The translations under genes and the position numbers were made by a program. A DNA stretch of 39,797 nt from the NCBI GenBank assembly GCA_016713335.1, contig JADJPH010000107.1, positions 1 to 39,797 of the forward strand, given 5' to 3'. This stretch comes from Candidatus Fredericiella danica. GTDB taxonomy: Bacteria > Chloroflexota > Anaerolineae > Caldilineales > Caldilineaceae. Below, piece after piece: positions 29,078 through 38,395 of the stretch. Below the pieces are notes generated by a model that worked only from the letters and a program-made list of their open reading frames with translations, was not told the origin of the DNA and searched no databases. The stretch's first letter is position 1; each line of letters begins with the position of its first letter.

Positions 29078-29175
29078 ATAGATAGGTCTGACACGTCAAG
29101 GCTTGGATTGATCACGCCCTGACACTTGTCTCATCTGTACCAGCGCATGGAGGGCAGGTCGCCATGCGGTTTGGA

Positions 29176-29254
<79 letters not shown>

Positions 29255-29258
29255 TAGG

Positions 29259-29331
29259 TGCCGAGGCCCAGACTTGAACTGGGGACACCGGCATTTTCAG
29301 TGCCGTGCTCTACCGACTGAGCTACCTCGGC
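29259..29331 (-). tRNA. tRNA-Phe (anticodon GAA)
   Basis: Acceptor GCCGAGG/CCTCGGC, D arm with AGCTCAGTCGGTAGAGC, anticodon loop CTGAAAA, T-arm core GTTCAAGTC, discriminator A. CCA not encoded. Confidence 0.95.
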
Positions 29332-29390
29332 GCAATCACAAGCCTACTGTGACCTGCCTTAATAAAAGAGCCGGCCATTGGCCGACCCTC

Positions 29391-29464
<74 letters not shown>

Positions 29465-29500
29465 ATACTCTAATACAATGACGGCTGGCTTTCACCGTGG

Positions 29501-29575
<75 letters not shown>

Positions 29576-29593
29576 CCACATTGGTCTCACCGT

Positions 29594-29675
<82 letters not shown>

Positions 29676-29697
29676 ATAACTGCCGCAGTGTTGCCAT

Positions 29698-29726
29698 ACT
29701 ATAGCGCACTTGTGACAATCGTGCAA
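29698..29726 (-). promoter_or_regulatory. Promoter of the tRNA operon
   Basis: The minus strand reads TTGCAC (29721-29726), 17 bases, TATAGT (29698-29703). It lies just after the 3' end of rnpB and 22 bases before tRNA-Leu, the correct distance for a short 5' leader. Confidence 0.55.
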
Positions 29727-29729
29727 ATT

Positions 29730-30159
29730 TGGGGCAACTCTGTACTCCCGATTCTGTCGACACCGTTGCCGGTGCTGCGCCGTCATCTATCTCAACCCGT
29801 TCACCAGGTTGGCGCTGCGTGGCTTGCCGGGCGTTACCCAACCTCACCCACATCGCTGCGACGAGATCCAACCGGCGAACCAGCCGGACCCACTCGCCTT
29901 GCTCCCAGTTGCACGCTCGCCTAGCCGGCTTCATTGCTGAACCCGCTGGTGGGCTCTTACCCCACCGTTTCAACCCTCACCGGCTTTCACCGGCGGGCAT
30001 TCTTTCTGTTGCGGTTGTAGTCACAGCCCGGTTACCCGGTCTGCGCCCTCACTTGCTGTTTCGTGAGGCAACCTCCCCAACCTGGTTGCCCCGGCCGGGT
30101 GGGAGTCGGGAAGTTCCTCTACCAGCTTCACGCCGGCAGCGACGACTCGAATTGACCCA
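29730..30159 (-). ncRNA. rnpB: RNase P RNA (A-type)
   Basis: Catalytic RNA that cuts 5' leaders from pre-tRNAs. Conserved parts in order on the minus strand: GAGGAAC (30112-30118 region), the internal CAACAGAAAGAATGCCCGCC, GTGAGGGTTGAAACGGTG with GGGTAAGAGCCCACC, CTGGGAGCAAGG and the 3' core GACAGAATCGGGAGTACAGA. The ends were set by helix P1: TGGGTCAATTC (30149-30159) pairs with GAGTTGCCCCA (29730-29740) at 10 of 11 positions. About 430 nt, within the bacterial range. The P4 strand reads GAGGAACTTCCCGA rather than the common GAGGAAAGTCC, which may be a lineage feature or an error. It is immediately upstream of six tRNAs, its substrates. Confidence 0.92.
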
Positions 30160-30286
30160 TTATTCGCTTGTTAAGCTTCATCCTGACGTTCAATTCAACG
30201 CAGGAATTCCATATTAAACACACGCAGCACGCAGATGTCAAATCGTCCGGCAACCAGCACCGCTTTCGCTCTCGAACCCCGCTCAT

Positions 30287-30315
30287 TTGACAGCCGGACC
30301 GCCAGACAGTATGAT
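30287..30315 (+). promoter_or_regulatory. Consensus promoter of marR-MFS
   Basis: Perfect TTGACA (30287-30292), 17 bases, TATGAT (30310-30315). It is followed by an A-rich stretch with two AAAAGC copies before the marR ATG, a likely autorepression region. Confidence 0.65.
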
Positions 30316-30348
30316 TCGAAAAGCAAATAGTTAGAAAAGCGAAGGATT

Positions 30349-30807
30349 ATGAGCGCCACGCCACAGGCCTGCGCACAGGCCATGCTTGAAGTCATTCCCA
30401 CCATCATGCAGGCCATTCGCGTCGAAATGCGCGCCCATCGCCAACTGGAACTCTCAGTGCCGCAGTTCCGCACACTGACTTTTCTCAACGGCAACCCGGG
30501 ATCTTCGCTCTCCGCAGTGGCTGAGTTTATCGGCCTCACCCTCCCCACGATGTCAGTCCTGGTGGAAGGATTGGTGCAGCGCGGTCTGGTGCAGCGCATC
30601 CCTGACCCGCGCGATCGCCGCCGCGTGCTGCTCTCCCTGACCGCCGCAGGGCTTTCACTGCACACAGGCGCCGTTGTGGGCGCCGAAACCGGTCTGGCCG
30701 ACCTGCTTGATCCGCTGTCCGCCGCAGATCGCGACGCGATTGTACACGCCCTCGCGCTGCTTCAACCCGTTTTTGCCCCCACTGCAACGCTCACCTCCGC
30801 CCGCTAG
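30349..30807 (+). CDS. MarR-family transcriptional regulator
   Basis: Winged-helix repressor of 152 residues, uninterrupted. ATG 30349 follows GAAGGA. The N-terminal dimerisation helix (MLEVIPTIMQAIRVEMRAHR) precedes LSVPQFRTLTFL, the recognition-helix region SLSAVAEFIGLTLPTMSVLVEGLVQRG and the wing RIPDPRDRRRVLLSLT with the DxR pattern of the family. The MFS gene follows 9 bases after the stop, its AGGAG ribosome-binding site overlapping that stop, so the pair is an operon and the regulator probably controls the exporter, as in many MarR-drug efflux pairs. The ligand is unknown. Confidence 0.92.
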   Translation: MSATPQACAQAMLEVIPTIMQAIRVEMRAHRQLELSVPQFRTLTFLNGNPGSSLSAVAEFIGLTLPTMSVLVEGLVQRGLVQRIPDPRDRRRVLLSLTAAGLSLHTGAVVGAETGLADLLDPLSAADRDAIVHALALLQPVFAPTATLTSAR

Positions 30808-30816
30808 GAGCCAACA

Positions 30817-32144
30817 ATGTCCCAGATGACCTCAGCGCCAGCCGGAGTCACCCCGCGCAATCGATTGCAGAAACAGCCCAAATCGACGCGTCGCCCGCAG
30901 GCCGAACCTCGTTGAGCGTCGCCCCGCATCCGCATAAGTTCAGAACCTTCTCTTCGCTCCGCCATCGCAACTTCCAACTATACATTGGCGGGCAACTTGT
31001 ATCGTTGGCGGGCACCTGGATGCAGAACGTGGCCCAGGGCTGGCTTGTCTATCAAATCAGCGGCTCCGAAGCCACCCTGGGCATCGTCGGCTTTGCCGCC
31101 GCCATCCCCGCTCTCGTGGTGACACCCTGGGCGGGCGTCGTGGTCGATCGCGTCCACAAACGCAAGCTGCTGGTGGTAACGCAAACCGTCTCGATGCTAT
31201 TGGCCTTCATCTTGTCCGCCCTGACCTTCCTGAATGTGGTCGAAGTCTGGCAGGTAGTGCTATTGGCGATCGGCCTCGGCATCGTCAATGCCTTCGACGG
31301 TCCGGCACGGCAGGCGTTTGTCGTCGAGATGGTCGGCCGTGAAGACCTGCCCAATGCCATCGCCCTGAATTCGATGACCTTCAACGCCGCCCGTGTGGTC
31401 GGACCGGCCATTGGCGGCGTGCTCTTGGCGACGGTCGGCGCCGGCTGGTGTTTCTTCATCAACGGGCTCTCCTTCCTGGCGGTCATCGTCAGTCTCTTGC
31501 TCATGCAGATCTCCCACGAGCCAAGCTACAAAGGCACACAGTCACCGTGGACCCAACTCAAGAGCGGCGTGCGCTACACCGCCACCCAGCCGGAATTGCG
31601 CGCACTCATCATCCTCGCCCTCTTCTTTAGCACCTTTGGCATCTCCTACATGACGATGATGCCCGCCTTTGTGGATCGCGTCCTGAACGTGGGCGCGGCC
31701 GGCTATGGCATGTTGACTGCGGCCATGGGCGCAGGCGCCGTAACAGGCGCCTTTGTCGTGGCCACGTATGGCGATCGCGGTTATCGCGGGCGCTGGCTCT
31801 TCGGCGCCGCCATGATCTTTCCCTTCGTGCTGGCGGCCTTCGCACTTAACCAGAACTACCCGGTGGCCATCCTCCTTGCCTATCTCCTGGGCATCGGTTT
31901 CATGCTTCAGTTCACGCTCATCAACACACTGTTGCAGACCCGCGTGGCGGACGCCATGCGCGGCCGTGTGATGAGCCTCTATACACTCACCTTCTTTGGG
32001 TTTGCGCCGTTTGGCAATCTGGCCCTTGGCGCGCTCTCAGAGTCGATCGGCCTGAGCCCGGCCATCCTGATCGCCGCCGCCATCACACTGTTCTCATCCA
32101 TCGCCATCTTCCTATGGACGCCACAACTCAGGCGGCTACCCTGA
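30817..32144 (+). CDS. MFS transporter (EntS/MFS_3 type exporter)
   Basis: Twelve-helix major facilitator of about 440 residues. The core begins FRTFSSLRHRNFQLYIGGQLVSLAGTWM, typical of the MFS_3/EntS group. It continues with VDRVHKRKLLVVTQ (loop 2-3), NAFDGPARQAFVVEMV, NSMTFNAARVVGPAIGG, a central loop and FSTFGISYMTMMPAF, LQTRVADAMRGRVMSLY and FGNLALGAL. The best start is ATG 30817, behind AGGAG. It encodes a basic lead (MSQMTSAPAGVTPRNR) and needs one frameshift near 30905 to join the core; a TTG at 30912 is the in-frame alternative. Co-transcribed with marR, so probably an efflux pump for the regulator's ligand. Confidence 0.88.
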
Positions 32145-32196
32145 ATGTTCGGTATCTCGTACTCCGTATCTTGAGAAGCATCGTTGAGTATCTCAT

Positions 32197-33198
32197 ATGA
32201 ACATTGCGCCGTTTGCGTCGCACCATGTCAGTGAAGCCGCCGAGCTTGTGGCCGCGCGCTTCCGCGCACTGCGCACACAACAACCTATCCTGCCGGAGCA
32301 CTTCGCCAATCCGGCCCTAATCGAACCGAAAATCTCACACCTTGCTTCAACTTCACCAGGTGTCGTCGCGTTGGAGGCAGGGAAATTGTGCGGATTCCTG
32401 CTGGGGATGCCGCTGGCCGAGTTCAAAGGCCGCCGCGCCGTCTATTGTCCTGAATGGTCCCACGGTGCGATTCTGGAGGATTCGAGCCGCATCTACCAAG
32501 CCATGTATCGAGAACTCGCACCGGCGTGGATCAGCGACGGACGCTTTCTGCATGTCCTGACGATCTTTGCCAACGATCGCAGCGGGCTTGATGCATGGTT
32601 CTGGCAGGGGTTTGGCATGCTGGTCATCGACGCTGTACGCGAACTCAACCCCGTCCCGTGCCAACCACGCCACGATGTCGTGATTCGCCGCATGCGACGG
32701 GAAGACATCGAAGATGTGCAGCGCCATGATGAAGCACTGCGGCGCCATCTGGCAGCTGCGCCAATCTATCTTTCTTATGTTCACCAGGAGGGTGCCACAC
32801 AATTCGAAGAATGGCTGCCTGGGACCGAGCTGGTCATGTTTGTGGCGGAGCGCGAGGGCAAGATCGTCGCCTCGCTGGGTGTCGGCCCTGCCAACAAGGA
32901 CGCAAGACCGACAATCGAGGATCCAGGCACCGGCAGCATCCTAACCGCCTATACGGCGCCTGAGGTTCGTAATCTGGGCATTGGCGCCACCCTGCTGGCT
33001 GCCGCCGTGGCGCATCTGCTCAACATCGGCAAAACGCGATGCGCCGTCGACTTCGAGTCACAGAATATCCCAGCCGTGCGCTTCTGGCTGCAGCACTTTA
33101 CGCCAGTATGCTATTCTGTGATGCGGACGGTCGATGATCGCATTGCCTGGGCTGGCGCCGAGCGTCCAACCGGCACTTTCTGGCGCTCTGCCGCATAG
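32197..33198 (+). CDS. GNAT acetyltransferase with two GNAT-like halves
   Basis: 333 residues, uninterrupted, ATG 32197. The N-terminal half (MNIAPFASHHVSEAAELVAARFRALR, VALEAGKLCGFLLGM, FLHVLTIFANDR, WFWQGFGMLVIDAVREL) has the order of GNAT strands but weak acetyl-CoA binding residues. The C-terminal half (DVVIRRMRREDIEDVQRHDEA, LVMFVAEREGKIVASLGV, ILTAYTAPEVRNLGIGATLL, AVDFESQNIPAVRFWL) has a recognisable motif A (VRNLGIGATLLAAAV, in place of Q/RxxGxG/A). Such tandem GNATs modify small molecules or antibiotics. The substrate is unknown. Confidence 0.8.
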   Translation: MNIAPFASHHVSEAAELVAARFRALRTQQPILPEHFANPALIEPKISHLASTSPGVVALEAGKLCGFLLGMPLAEFKGRRAVYCPEWSHGAILEDSSRIYQAMYRELAPAWISDGRFLHVLTIFANDRSGLDAWFWQGFGMLVIDAVRELNPVPCQPRHDVVIRRMRREDIEDVQRHDEALRRHLAAAPIYLSYVHQEGATQFEEWLPGTELVMFVAEREGKIVASLGVGPANKDARPTIEDPGTGSILTAYTAPEVRNLGIGATLLAAAVAHLLNIGKTRCAVDFESQNIPAVRFWLQHFTPVCYSVMRTVDDRIAWAGAERPTGTFWRSAA

Positions 33199-33300
33199 CA
33201 AGGGAATCATCCTGCAGCCAACAACCACCCTTACGTCATGCACACCCTGTCGTTCACACATTGACCATCGACGATTGCATTCACTGGTTTGCCAATAACA

Positions 33301-34383
33301 ATGATGACAAACACTGCCATGTATGATGTAGCTATCATCGGCGCCGGCCCTATCGGCATCGAAACCGCGATCTGTCTGAAACTTGCGGGCGTAAACGTCC
33401 TTCACTTTGATGCACACCAGATCGTGCATACGCTCTCCTGGTGGCCGCGTAACACGACATTCTTCAGCACCACGGAACGGCTCGCCATCGCCGGGGTCCC
33501 TATTCCGAACAACCATCAAGGGCGCACTACCGGTGAAGACTACACCGCCTATCTGCGCGCCGTGGTCGAGCAGTTCGACCTGCAGATCAACACCTATGAG
33601 CCGGTGACTTCCATTGCACGGCTTGACGATGGGTTTGAGTTGGAGACCGCACCCTGGACGGGTGCGCGACGCTATCGGGCACAACGCGTCGTGATGGCTA
33701 TCGGCGACATGCAGTTCCCCAATCGGCTGAACATCCCCGGCGAAGATCTGCCGCACGTCACGCACTACTTCCGCGATCCGCACGATTACTTCCGCAAGCG
33801 GCTGCTGATCGTTGGCGGCAAGAACTCCGCGGTCGAGGCGGCGTTACGCTGCTGGCGCGGGGGCATCCGTCACGATCTCTTATCGCAAACCCGGCTTTGA
33901 TGACAAGCGCGTCAAACACTGGCTGCTGCCCGACCTCCTTGCGCAGATCGAGACGGGCGCGATCCGCTTCCTGCCCAACACGGCGCCACTGGCCATCGAA
34001 CCCGGCCGCGTCCTGCTGGCGCCAACCGTGATGGGGCAGCCGCTCCTTGACGCGCCATCAATGGTCCACGAAACGGATTTTGTGGTCCTTGCCACCGGCT
34101 ATCGTGGCGATCAAAGTCTACTGGAGGCGGCCGGCGTCGAACTGCACGGCGAGAATCGCGTCCCGGTGCACAAATCCACCACTATGGAGACAAATGTCCT
34201 GGTCTCTACGTTGTTGGCACCGCCGCCGCTGGCATCCAACAGCGCTATGTACTCTTCATCGAAAACAGCCACGTCCACGCCGGCAAAGTAACGCGCGCCA
34301 TCACCGGTCAATGGCCGCCACACCTGGGCGACATTCCTGCTCGCAACTACGAACTTGCCCTGGAAAAATTCGACACCAACTAG
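33301..34383 (+). CDS. YpdA-like FAD/NAD(P)-dependent disulfide (bacillithiol) reductase family protein
   Basis: Single-domain flavoprotein of the thioredoxin reductase superfamily. It starts at ATG 33301 or 33304. The FAD motif is DVAIIGAGPIGIETAICLKLAG; FFSTTERLAIAGVPIPN, GRTTGEDYTAYLRAVV and RRYRAQRVVMAIGDMQFPN follow. The NAD(P) motif reads LLIVGGKNSAVEAAL. A frameshift near 33872 leads to VTISYRKPGFDDKRVKHWLL and ETDFVVLATGYRGDQSLLE. A second near 34205 restores GLYVVGTAAAGIQQRYVLFIEN, ending FDTN at TAG 34381. No CxxC redox pair is seen, as in YpdA. In Firmicutes YpdA reduces bacillithiol disulfide; that role here is inference. About 360 residues, normal length. Confidence 0.85.
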
Positions 34384-35110
34384 TCCCGAGCACCTCTGTC
34401 AGAGCACCTCTGTCAGAGCACCTCTGTCAGAGCACCTCTGTCAGAGCACCATCCCGTCAGGGTGGTGATCCCCCCGTCCCCCCGCCGCGTCACTCACGCC
34501 CCAACCGCTCGCTCACGTTCGCGGCTCTGTTTGTCACGTGCACCTCCGTCAGAGCACCTCCGTCAGAGCACCATCCCGTCAGGGTGGTGATCCCCCCGTC
34601 CCCCCGCCGCGTCACTCACGCACCAACCGCTCGCTCACGTTCGCGGCTCTGTCTGCCACGTGCACCTCCGTCAGAGCACCTCTGTCGTCAGAGCACCATC
34701 CCGTCAGGGTGGTGAGTCCCCCCGTCCCCCGCTGCGTCACTCCGCGCCAACCGCTCGCTCACGTTCGCGGCTCTGTTTGCCACGTGCACCTCTGTCAGAG
34801 CACTCCGTCAGAGCACCATCCCGTCAGGGTGGTGATCCCCCCGTCCCCCCGCCGCGTCACTCACGCCAACCGCTCGCTCCCGTTCGCGGCTCTGTCTGCC
34901 ACGTGACCCCACCTCTGTCGTCAGAGCACCTCCGTCGGAGCACCATCCCGTCAGGGTGGTGATCCCCCCGTCCCCCCGCCGCGTCACTCACGCACCAACC
35001 GCTCGCTCACGTTCGCGGCTCTGTTTGCCACGTGCACCTCTGTCAGAGCACTCCGTCAGAGCACCATCCCGTCAGGGTGGTGATCCCCCGTCCGTCAGCA
35101 CATCATCCCG
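34384..35110 (+). repeat. Long-unit tandem repeat, six cores, period 120-127 bases
   Basis: The core CATCCCGTCAGGGTGGTG recurs at 34450, 34572, 34697, 34817, 34944 and 35065. Each unit also has a C-rich stretch, CGCGTCACTCACG, CCAACCGCTCGCTCACGTTC, CGGCTCTGTTTGCCACGTG and a variable number of 14-base subrepeats (CTGTCAGAGCACCT), four at the left edge and two elsewhere. CACCATCCC/GGGTGGTG forms a hairpin in every unit. Periods are not multiples of three and frames are not conserved, so it is not coding. No spacer uniqueness, hence not CRISPR. It fills the space between two convergent genes and reaches the stop of the HEAT-like gene. Confidence 0.95.
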
Positions 35111-35659
35111 TCGACGTTGAGAATCGCCTCAGTTCTGCCAACAGCTTCTTGCCACGACTGCAAACCGCAGGGCTTCCCTCTTTCGCCAGCCGGGCAATGA
35201 TGGGCATAATCTCGTCACGGAGCCGGGCATCGGGCAGCCAACTCTACCAGCGCCTGCATGCTAAAGACCACCACGATCCGGCTATGGTCGTCTAAATATT
35301 CGGTAAGCACCTCCACCGCCACCTGACGTTCACCCTCGCTGAGTTGCAGCCGCGGGATCAACTGCGCGACGTGCCAGCGAACCTCCTGCTGAGGAATCGG
35401 CGCGATCTCGTGCAGAATCTGGTCCCAAAGGGCTGGAGCCACTCCGGATGGTGCAGCGTCACCTTTCTACTGCATCCGCGGCCCGCATTCGCACCACCGG
35501 ATCGCCACAAACCATACCCGAGAGCAGCACCGGAAAGAGCGAAGGATCGGCGTCGACGGTATGCGCAACTGCCTCAGACTGGCCGATTGACCGGCGGTCG
35601 CCTCCGGCCAATTCATGCAAAAAGGACGGTAGCTCCTCAATGCCTGCCGCTTTGCTCAT
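35103..35659 (-). CDS. HEAT-repeat-like protein (three frameshifts)
   Basis: All-helical protein of about 185 residues, probably a protein-interaction scaffold. ATG 35659 starts MSKAAGIEELPSFLHELAGG. Helical pairs follow: SLFPVLLSGMVCGDPVVRMRAADAVER, then (after shifts near 35460 and 35437) LWDQILHEIAPIPQQEVRWHVAQLIPRLQL, ERQVAVEVLTEYLDDHSRIVVVFSMQALVELA and (after a shift near 35226) RDEIMPIIARLAKEGSPAVCSRGKKLL. The pattern DxxVRMRAADAxER and RIVVVFSMQALVELA is that of HEAT/PBS lyase repeats. The last codons (FSTSTG, stop) fall in a degenerate copy of the tandem-repeat core. It follows the DUF4832 gene by about 35 bases. Role unknown. Confidence 0.7.
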
Positions 35660-35693
35660 GGGATCGGACCTGGACTGATGGCAACTGGGAGCA

Positions 35694-37211
35694 CTATGCG
35701 ATGAATCGGCCCAGGGGCCACCATTCAGCGTGAAGTAGTCGTCCCCCAGGTAGGGCGTTGACTGCACAGATGGATCGATACGTACAACATGCAGCAGCCG
35801 GTTGTAGCCGGTTGCCGCTTCCCAAACCCCCGCATTGGCCAACTGGATGGCATACTCCGGGCGGGCGGCTAGCGTTGACGCCGGGTCCGGCATGAACATC
35901 AGCAATTCATATGTGCCCGCGGGCATATCCGTTTGTATCCCCAGAGTCGCCGTCACCGTGTGCTTGCCCGGCAACCAGCGTCGTAGGTCGTCCTGTAGCC
36001 GCGCGATGTAGCGGGCGCCGGTGTCCCGGTTGCGAAGGACCAGTTGCACGGGCCGCGGGTTGAACGGCGCGGCAAAACCCACGTTGGTCAGCGCGATCCG
36101 CAGATCAAACGCACCGCCAGGCGCCACCGCAGCGGTATATTCGCCACTCTGCAGCGTCAGCCGATACCCCAATTGCCGGCGAAACTCAGTATAGCAACCT
36201 TGAGCGCGCCAGGCGTCGAGCACCTCCTCCTGGAACTCCGTGTTCAGGTAGGACCAGTGGAAGCGCGCCAATTCAGCGCGTGCGGTGGGGCAGTCGGTGC
36301 GCGGTGGGTTCAGGACACAGGTCTCGCCCCCCATGGCAAGATAGCGCGTCTCCGCAGCCAGGTATGCCTTATCCTGTGCGATCTTGCCCTCTCGATAAGT
36401 GCCATAATCGGTCGCATCGGCCAAAAAACAATCATTGTGATGTGCCGTGCGCGCAAAGCTCGAGCCGTCGAATGCCTGCGCCTCTTTGATCGGCGCCGCC
36501 GTACCAAACATGGCTTGCTTGCCGTGGGGATATCGTGTTGCCACCATCAGACCTGGCGGCAGCGCATTTTGAATCAGCTCCAGCACTTCGCGCCGCCGGG
36601 CAAACTGCGCAGACGAAATGACCCAGGGCTTCGCCGGGTTATCCACAAAGTAGTCCGTGTAATACCACTCGCCCCAGACGCCGATGAAGCCGGCATGCAT
36701 CACCGCAATCACATCGGCATTCTGTTGCAAGAGGGGGCGGAGTTGCGCCAGGTGCGCTAGAATGCGAACCTTCGACGCATCGCCAAAGGGTGGCTGCTCG
36801 CCGTTCTCAGTGGGGTCCACATCAGTGTAGGCAAAGAGGGTGATGCACTTCAGACCGGCGTTGCGCACGGTCGCAAAGTTGGTCGCAATGTGGTCCAGAA
36901 ACGCGCTGGGGATCGGCTGCTCGGTCAACCCATCGAGGTAGGTGATGCAGAAGAGCAGTGTCACCTGCTCATTGGTTCGATAGCGGCGCAGTTCCGCCAG
37001 CGAAAACGGCGTGGGGTTGCTGGCGCGTTTCAACGTAATGATAGAAGCCGCGCTCAGGGTTCGCGATGACACTGTCCGATGCCGGATAGGTGATCGTCGT
37101 CGTGGGTCCGAGTTCCTTGGCTACCGCCGCCGGCGCCAGCAGGCAGCCAACCAGCAACACACAGACACCCCCCACAGCAATCAACCTGCGAAAAACAGAA
37201 CGAATTCGCAC
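35694..37211 (-). CDS. Secreted DUF4832/DUF4874 protein
   Basis: Probable secreted carbohydrate-associated protein. GTG 37211 gives a basic start and a hydrophobic signal (LIAVGGVCVLLVGCLLAP, cleavage after AVA; LVGC could alternatively be a lipobox). The N-terminal domain includes ASDSVIANPERGFYHYVET, a frameshift near 37025, LAELRRYRTNEQVTLLFCITYL, CITLFAYTDVDPTENGEQPP, DVIAVMHAGFIGVWGEWYYTD and RYPHGKQAMF (a TIM-barrel-like pattern). The C-terminal domain has HWSYLNTEFQEEVLDAWRAQGC, FRRQLGYRLTLQSGEY and a beta-rich module up to LGDDYFTLNG. The stop is uncertain: the long frame runs into the next gene, and one shift gives a stop at 35694. The ribosome-binding region consists entirely of octad repeats. 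Confidence 0.82.
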
Positions 37212-37275
37212 CGTCTCCCCGTCTCCCCGTCTCCCCGTCTCCCTGTCTCTTTGTCTCTTCGTCTCTTCGTCTTCC
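37212..37275 (+). repeat. Octad tandem repeat array 3 (8 units)
   Basis: CGTCTCCC x4, TGTCTCTT x2, CGTCTCTT, CGTCTTCC. On the minus strand it reads GGGAGACG repeats abutting the GTG start of the DUF4832 gene and lies 16 bases after the RlmI-like stop. Same family as arrays 1 and 2. Confidence 0.95.
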
Positions 37276-37291
37276 CTCTCTCCAAGCGCTC

Positions 37292-38184
37292 TCACTCCCG
37301 CGCAATCCACCTCCCATACACCCCACTCGGCAGCAACCGTCCCGGCTTACCACTCTCATCCTGCTCGCGGATGGTCATTTCGCCACCCTCGATCCGCCCG
37401 CCGCGGCCGCCGGCAACGATTTCGAGTTGATTCTGCATCGTGATCGGCGTAAACCCAGGCGTATGCCCGCTATAAAGCACAAAGAGCGCATCTTTGGCGA
37501 GGAGTGCGCGGCACGCTTCCAGGAGCGGCGCCAGATCATCTTCAATCTTAAACACCTCACCCTTGGGGCCACGTCCAAACGTCGGTGGGTCGAGGATCAA
37601 CCCTTGATAGAAAGCGCCGCGACGCTCCTCCCGTTTGATGAACTTCAGGGCGTCGTCGACGATCCACCGGATCGGCCGCTCTTCCAGGGCGCTCAACTGT
37701 GCGTTCTGGCGCGCCCAATCCACAACGCCTTTGGCGGCATCGACATGCACCACATGCGCACCGCCCTGGCTGCACGCCAGGCTACTACCGCCGGTGTACC
37801 CAAATAGATTGAGTACATGGAGGTTGCGATCGTTGGTCCGCGCCATGCGATCACGGATCGCCGTGCGCAACCATTCCCAGTGTCGATCTGCTCCGGGAAA
37901 AGACCCATGTGCCCGAAATTGGTCAGCTTCAAATGAAACGAAAGACTGCCATACAGCACGTCAAACTCGCGATGCACCTTTGTATGAAAGGTCCAGCGTC
38001 CACCGTCGCCGCCACTCTCGCGTGTATATACCCCATCCACGCGCTTCCACGTCGCCTCCGGCAGCCGGCGTTCCCACACGGCCTGCGGTGCAGGGCGAAT
38101 CAACGTATAGGGGCCGATGCGTTCGAGCTTCTGCATCCGTCCCGTATCAAGTAGTGCATAGTCCTGATTAGTGGCATTCGCCAT
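37292..38184 (-). CDS. Class I SAM-dependent rRNA methyltransferase, RlmI-like
   Basis: Probable 23S rRNA cytosine methyltransferase-type enzyme (COG1092-like) of about 297 residues. ATG 38184 begins MANATNQDYALLDTGRMQKLERIGPY. The N-terminal part has TLIRPAPQAVWERRL and WTFHTKVHREFDVLYGSLSF, then FGHMGLFPEQ. A frameshift near 37885 leads to LRTAIRDRMA and the SAM domain: VLNLFGYTGGSSLACSQGGA (motif I), VVHVDAAKGVVDWARQNAQL, IRWIVDDALKFIKRE and the catalytic-region LILDPPTFGRG (DPP in place of NPPY). It ends VYGRWIARE. The RlmI PUA domain is not apparent, so the target base is unsure. Confidence 0.85.
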
Positions 38185-38273
38185 AGATAAAATCCAAGCC
38201 CAAGTTGATGGTTAGCGTTTAACGTATTCTAACGCTCCCGATTCCGTTGTCAATTGTGCCAGTTGGTCCCTGG

Positions 38274-38330
38274 TCTCTACGCGAACTCCGCGCTCCCTCC
38301 GCCTCTCCGCGTAGATCTTTTCCTCTGTCG
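38274..38330 (+). repeat. Dispersed CCGCG-rich repeat, second locus
   Basis: It shares GCGAACTCCGCG and CTCCGCGT(A/T)GATCTTTTCC with the left arm of the inverted repeat at 21069-21121. It lies in the 211-base gap between the divergent RlmI-like and deazaflavin genes. Confidence 0.75.
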
Positions 38331-38395
38331 TCGCCGGATTCGTAATTGCGACGCTAGAGCGTATAATCTCGCATAGTGAATACTGAGGTTGACCC

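Noticed and set aside
28854..29081. Read-through of the TAG at 28872 (for example as pyrrolysine) into a longer protein
   Set aside because: The continuation is built from the arms of two perfect hairpins and runs into antisense tRNA-His, so RNA structure explains it better.
29730..30159. Plus-strand protein frames across the rnpB region
   Set aside because: The minus strand contains the conserved RNase P RNA core and a matching P1 helix; the frames are shadows.
34047..34962. Several 100-220 codon frames across the tandem repeat
   Set aside because: They arise from GC-rich repeats without stops. Repeat period is not a multiple of three and indels change frame between units.
34384..35110. 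CRISPR array
   Set aside because: Units are about 123 bases and nearly identical throughout. There are no short repeats separated by unique spacers, and no cas genes.
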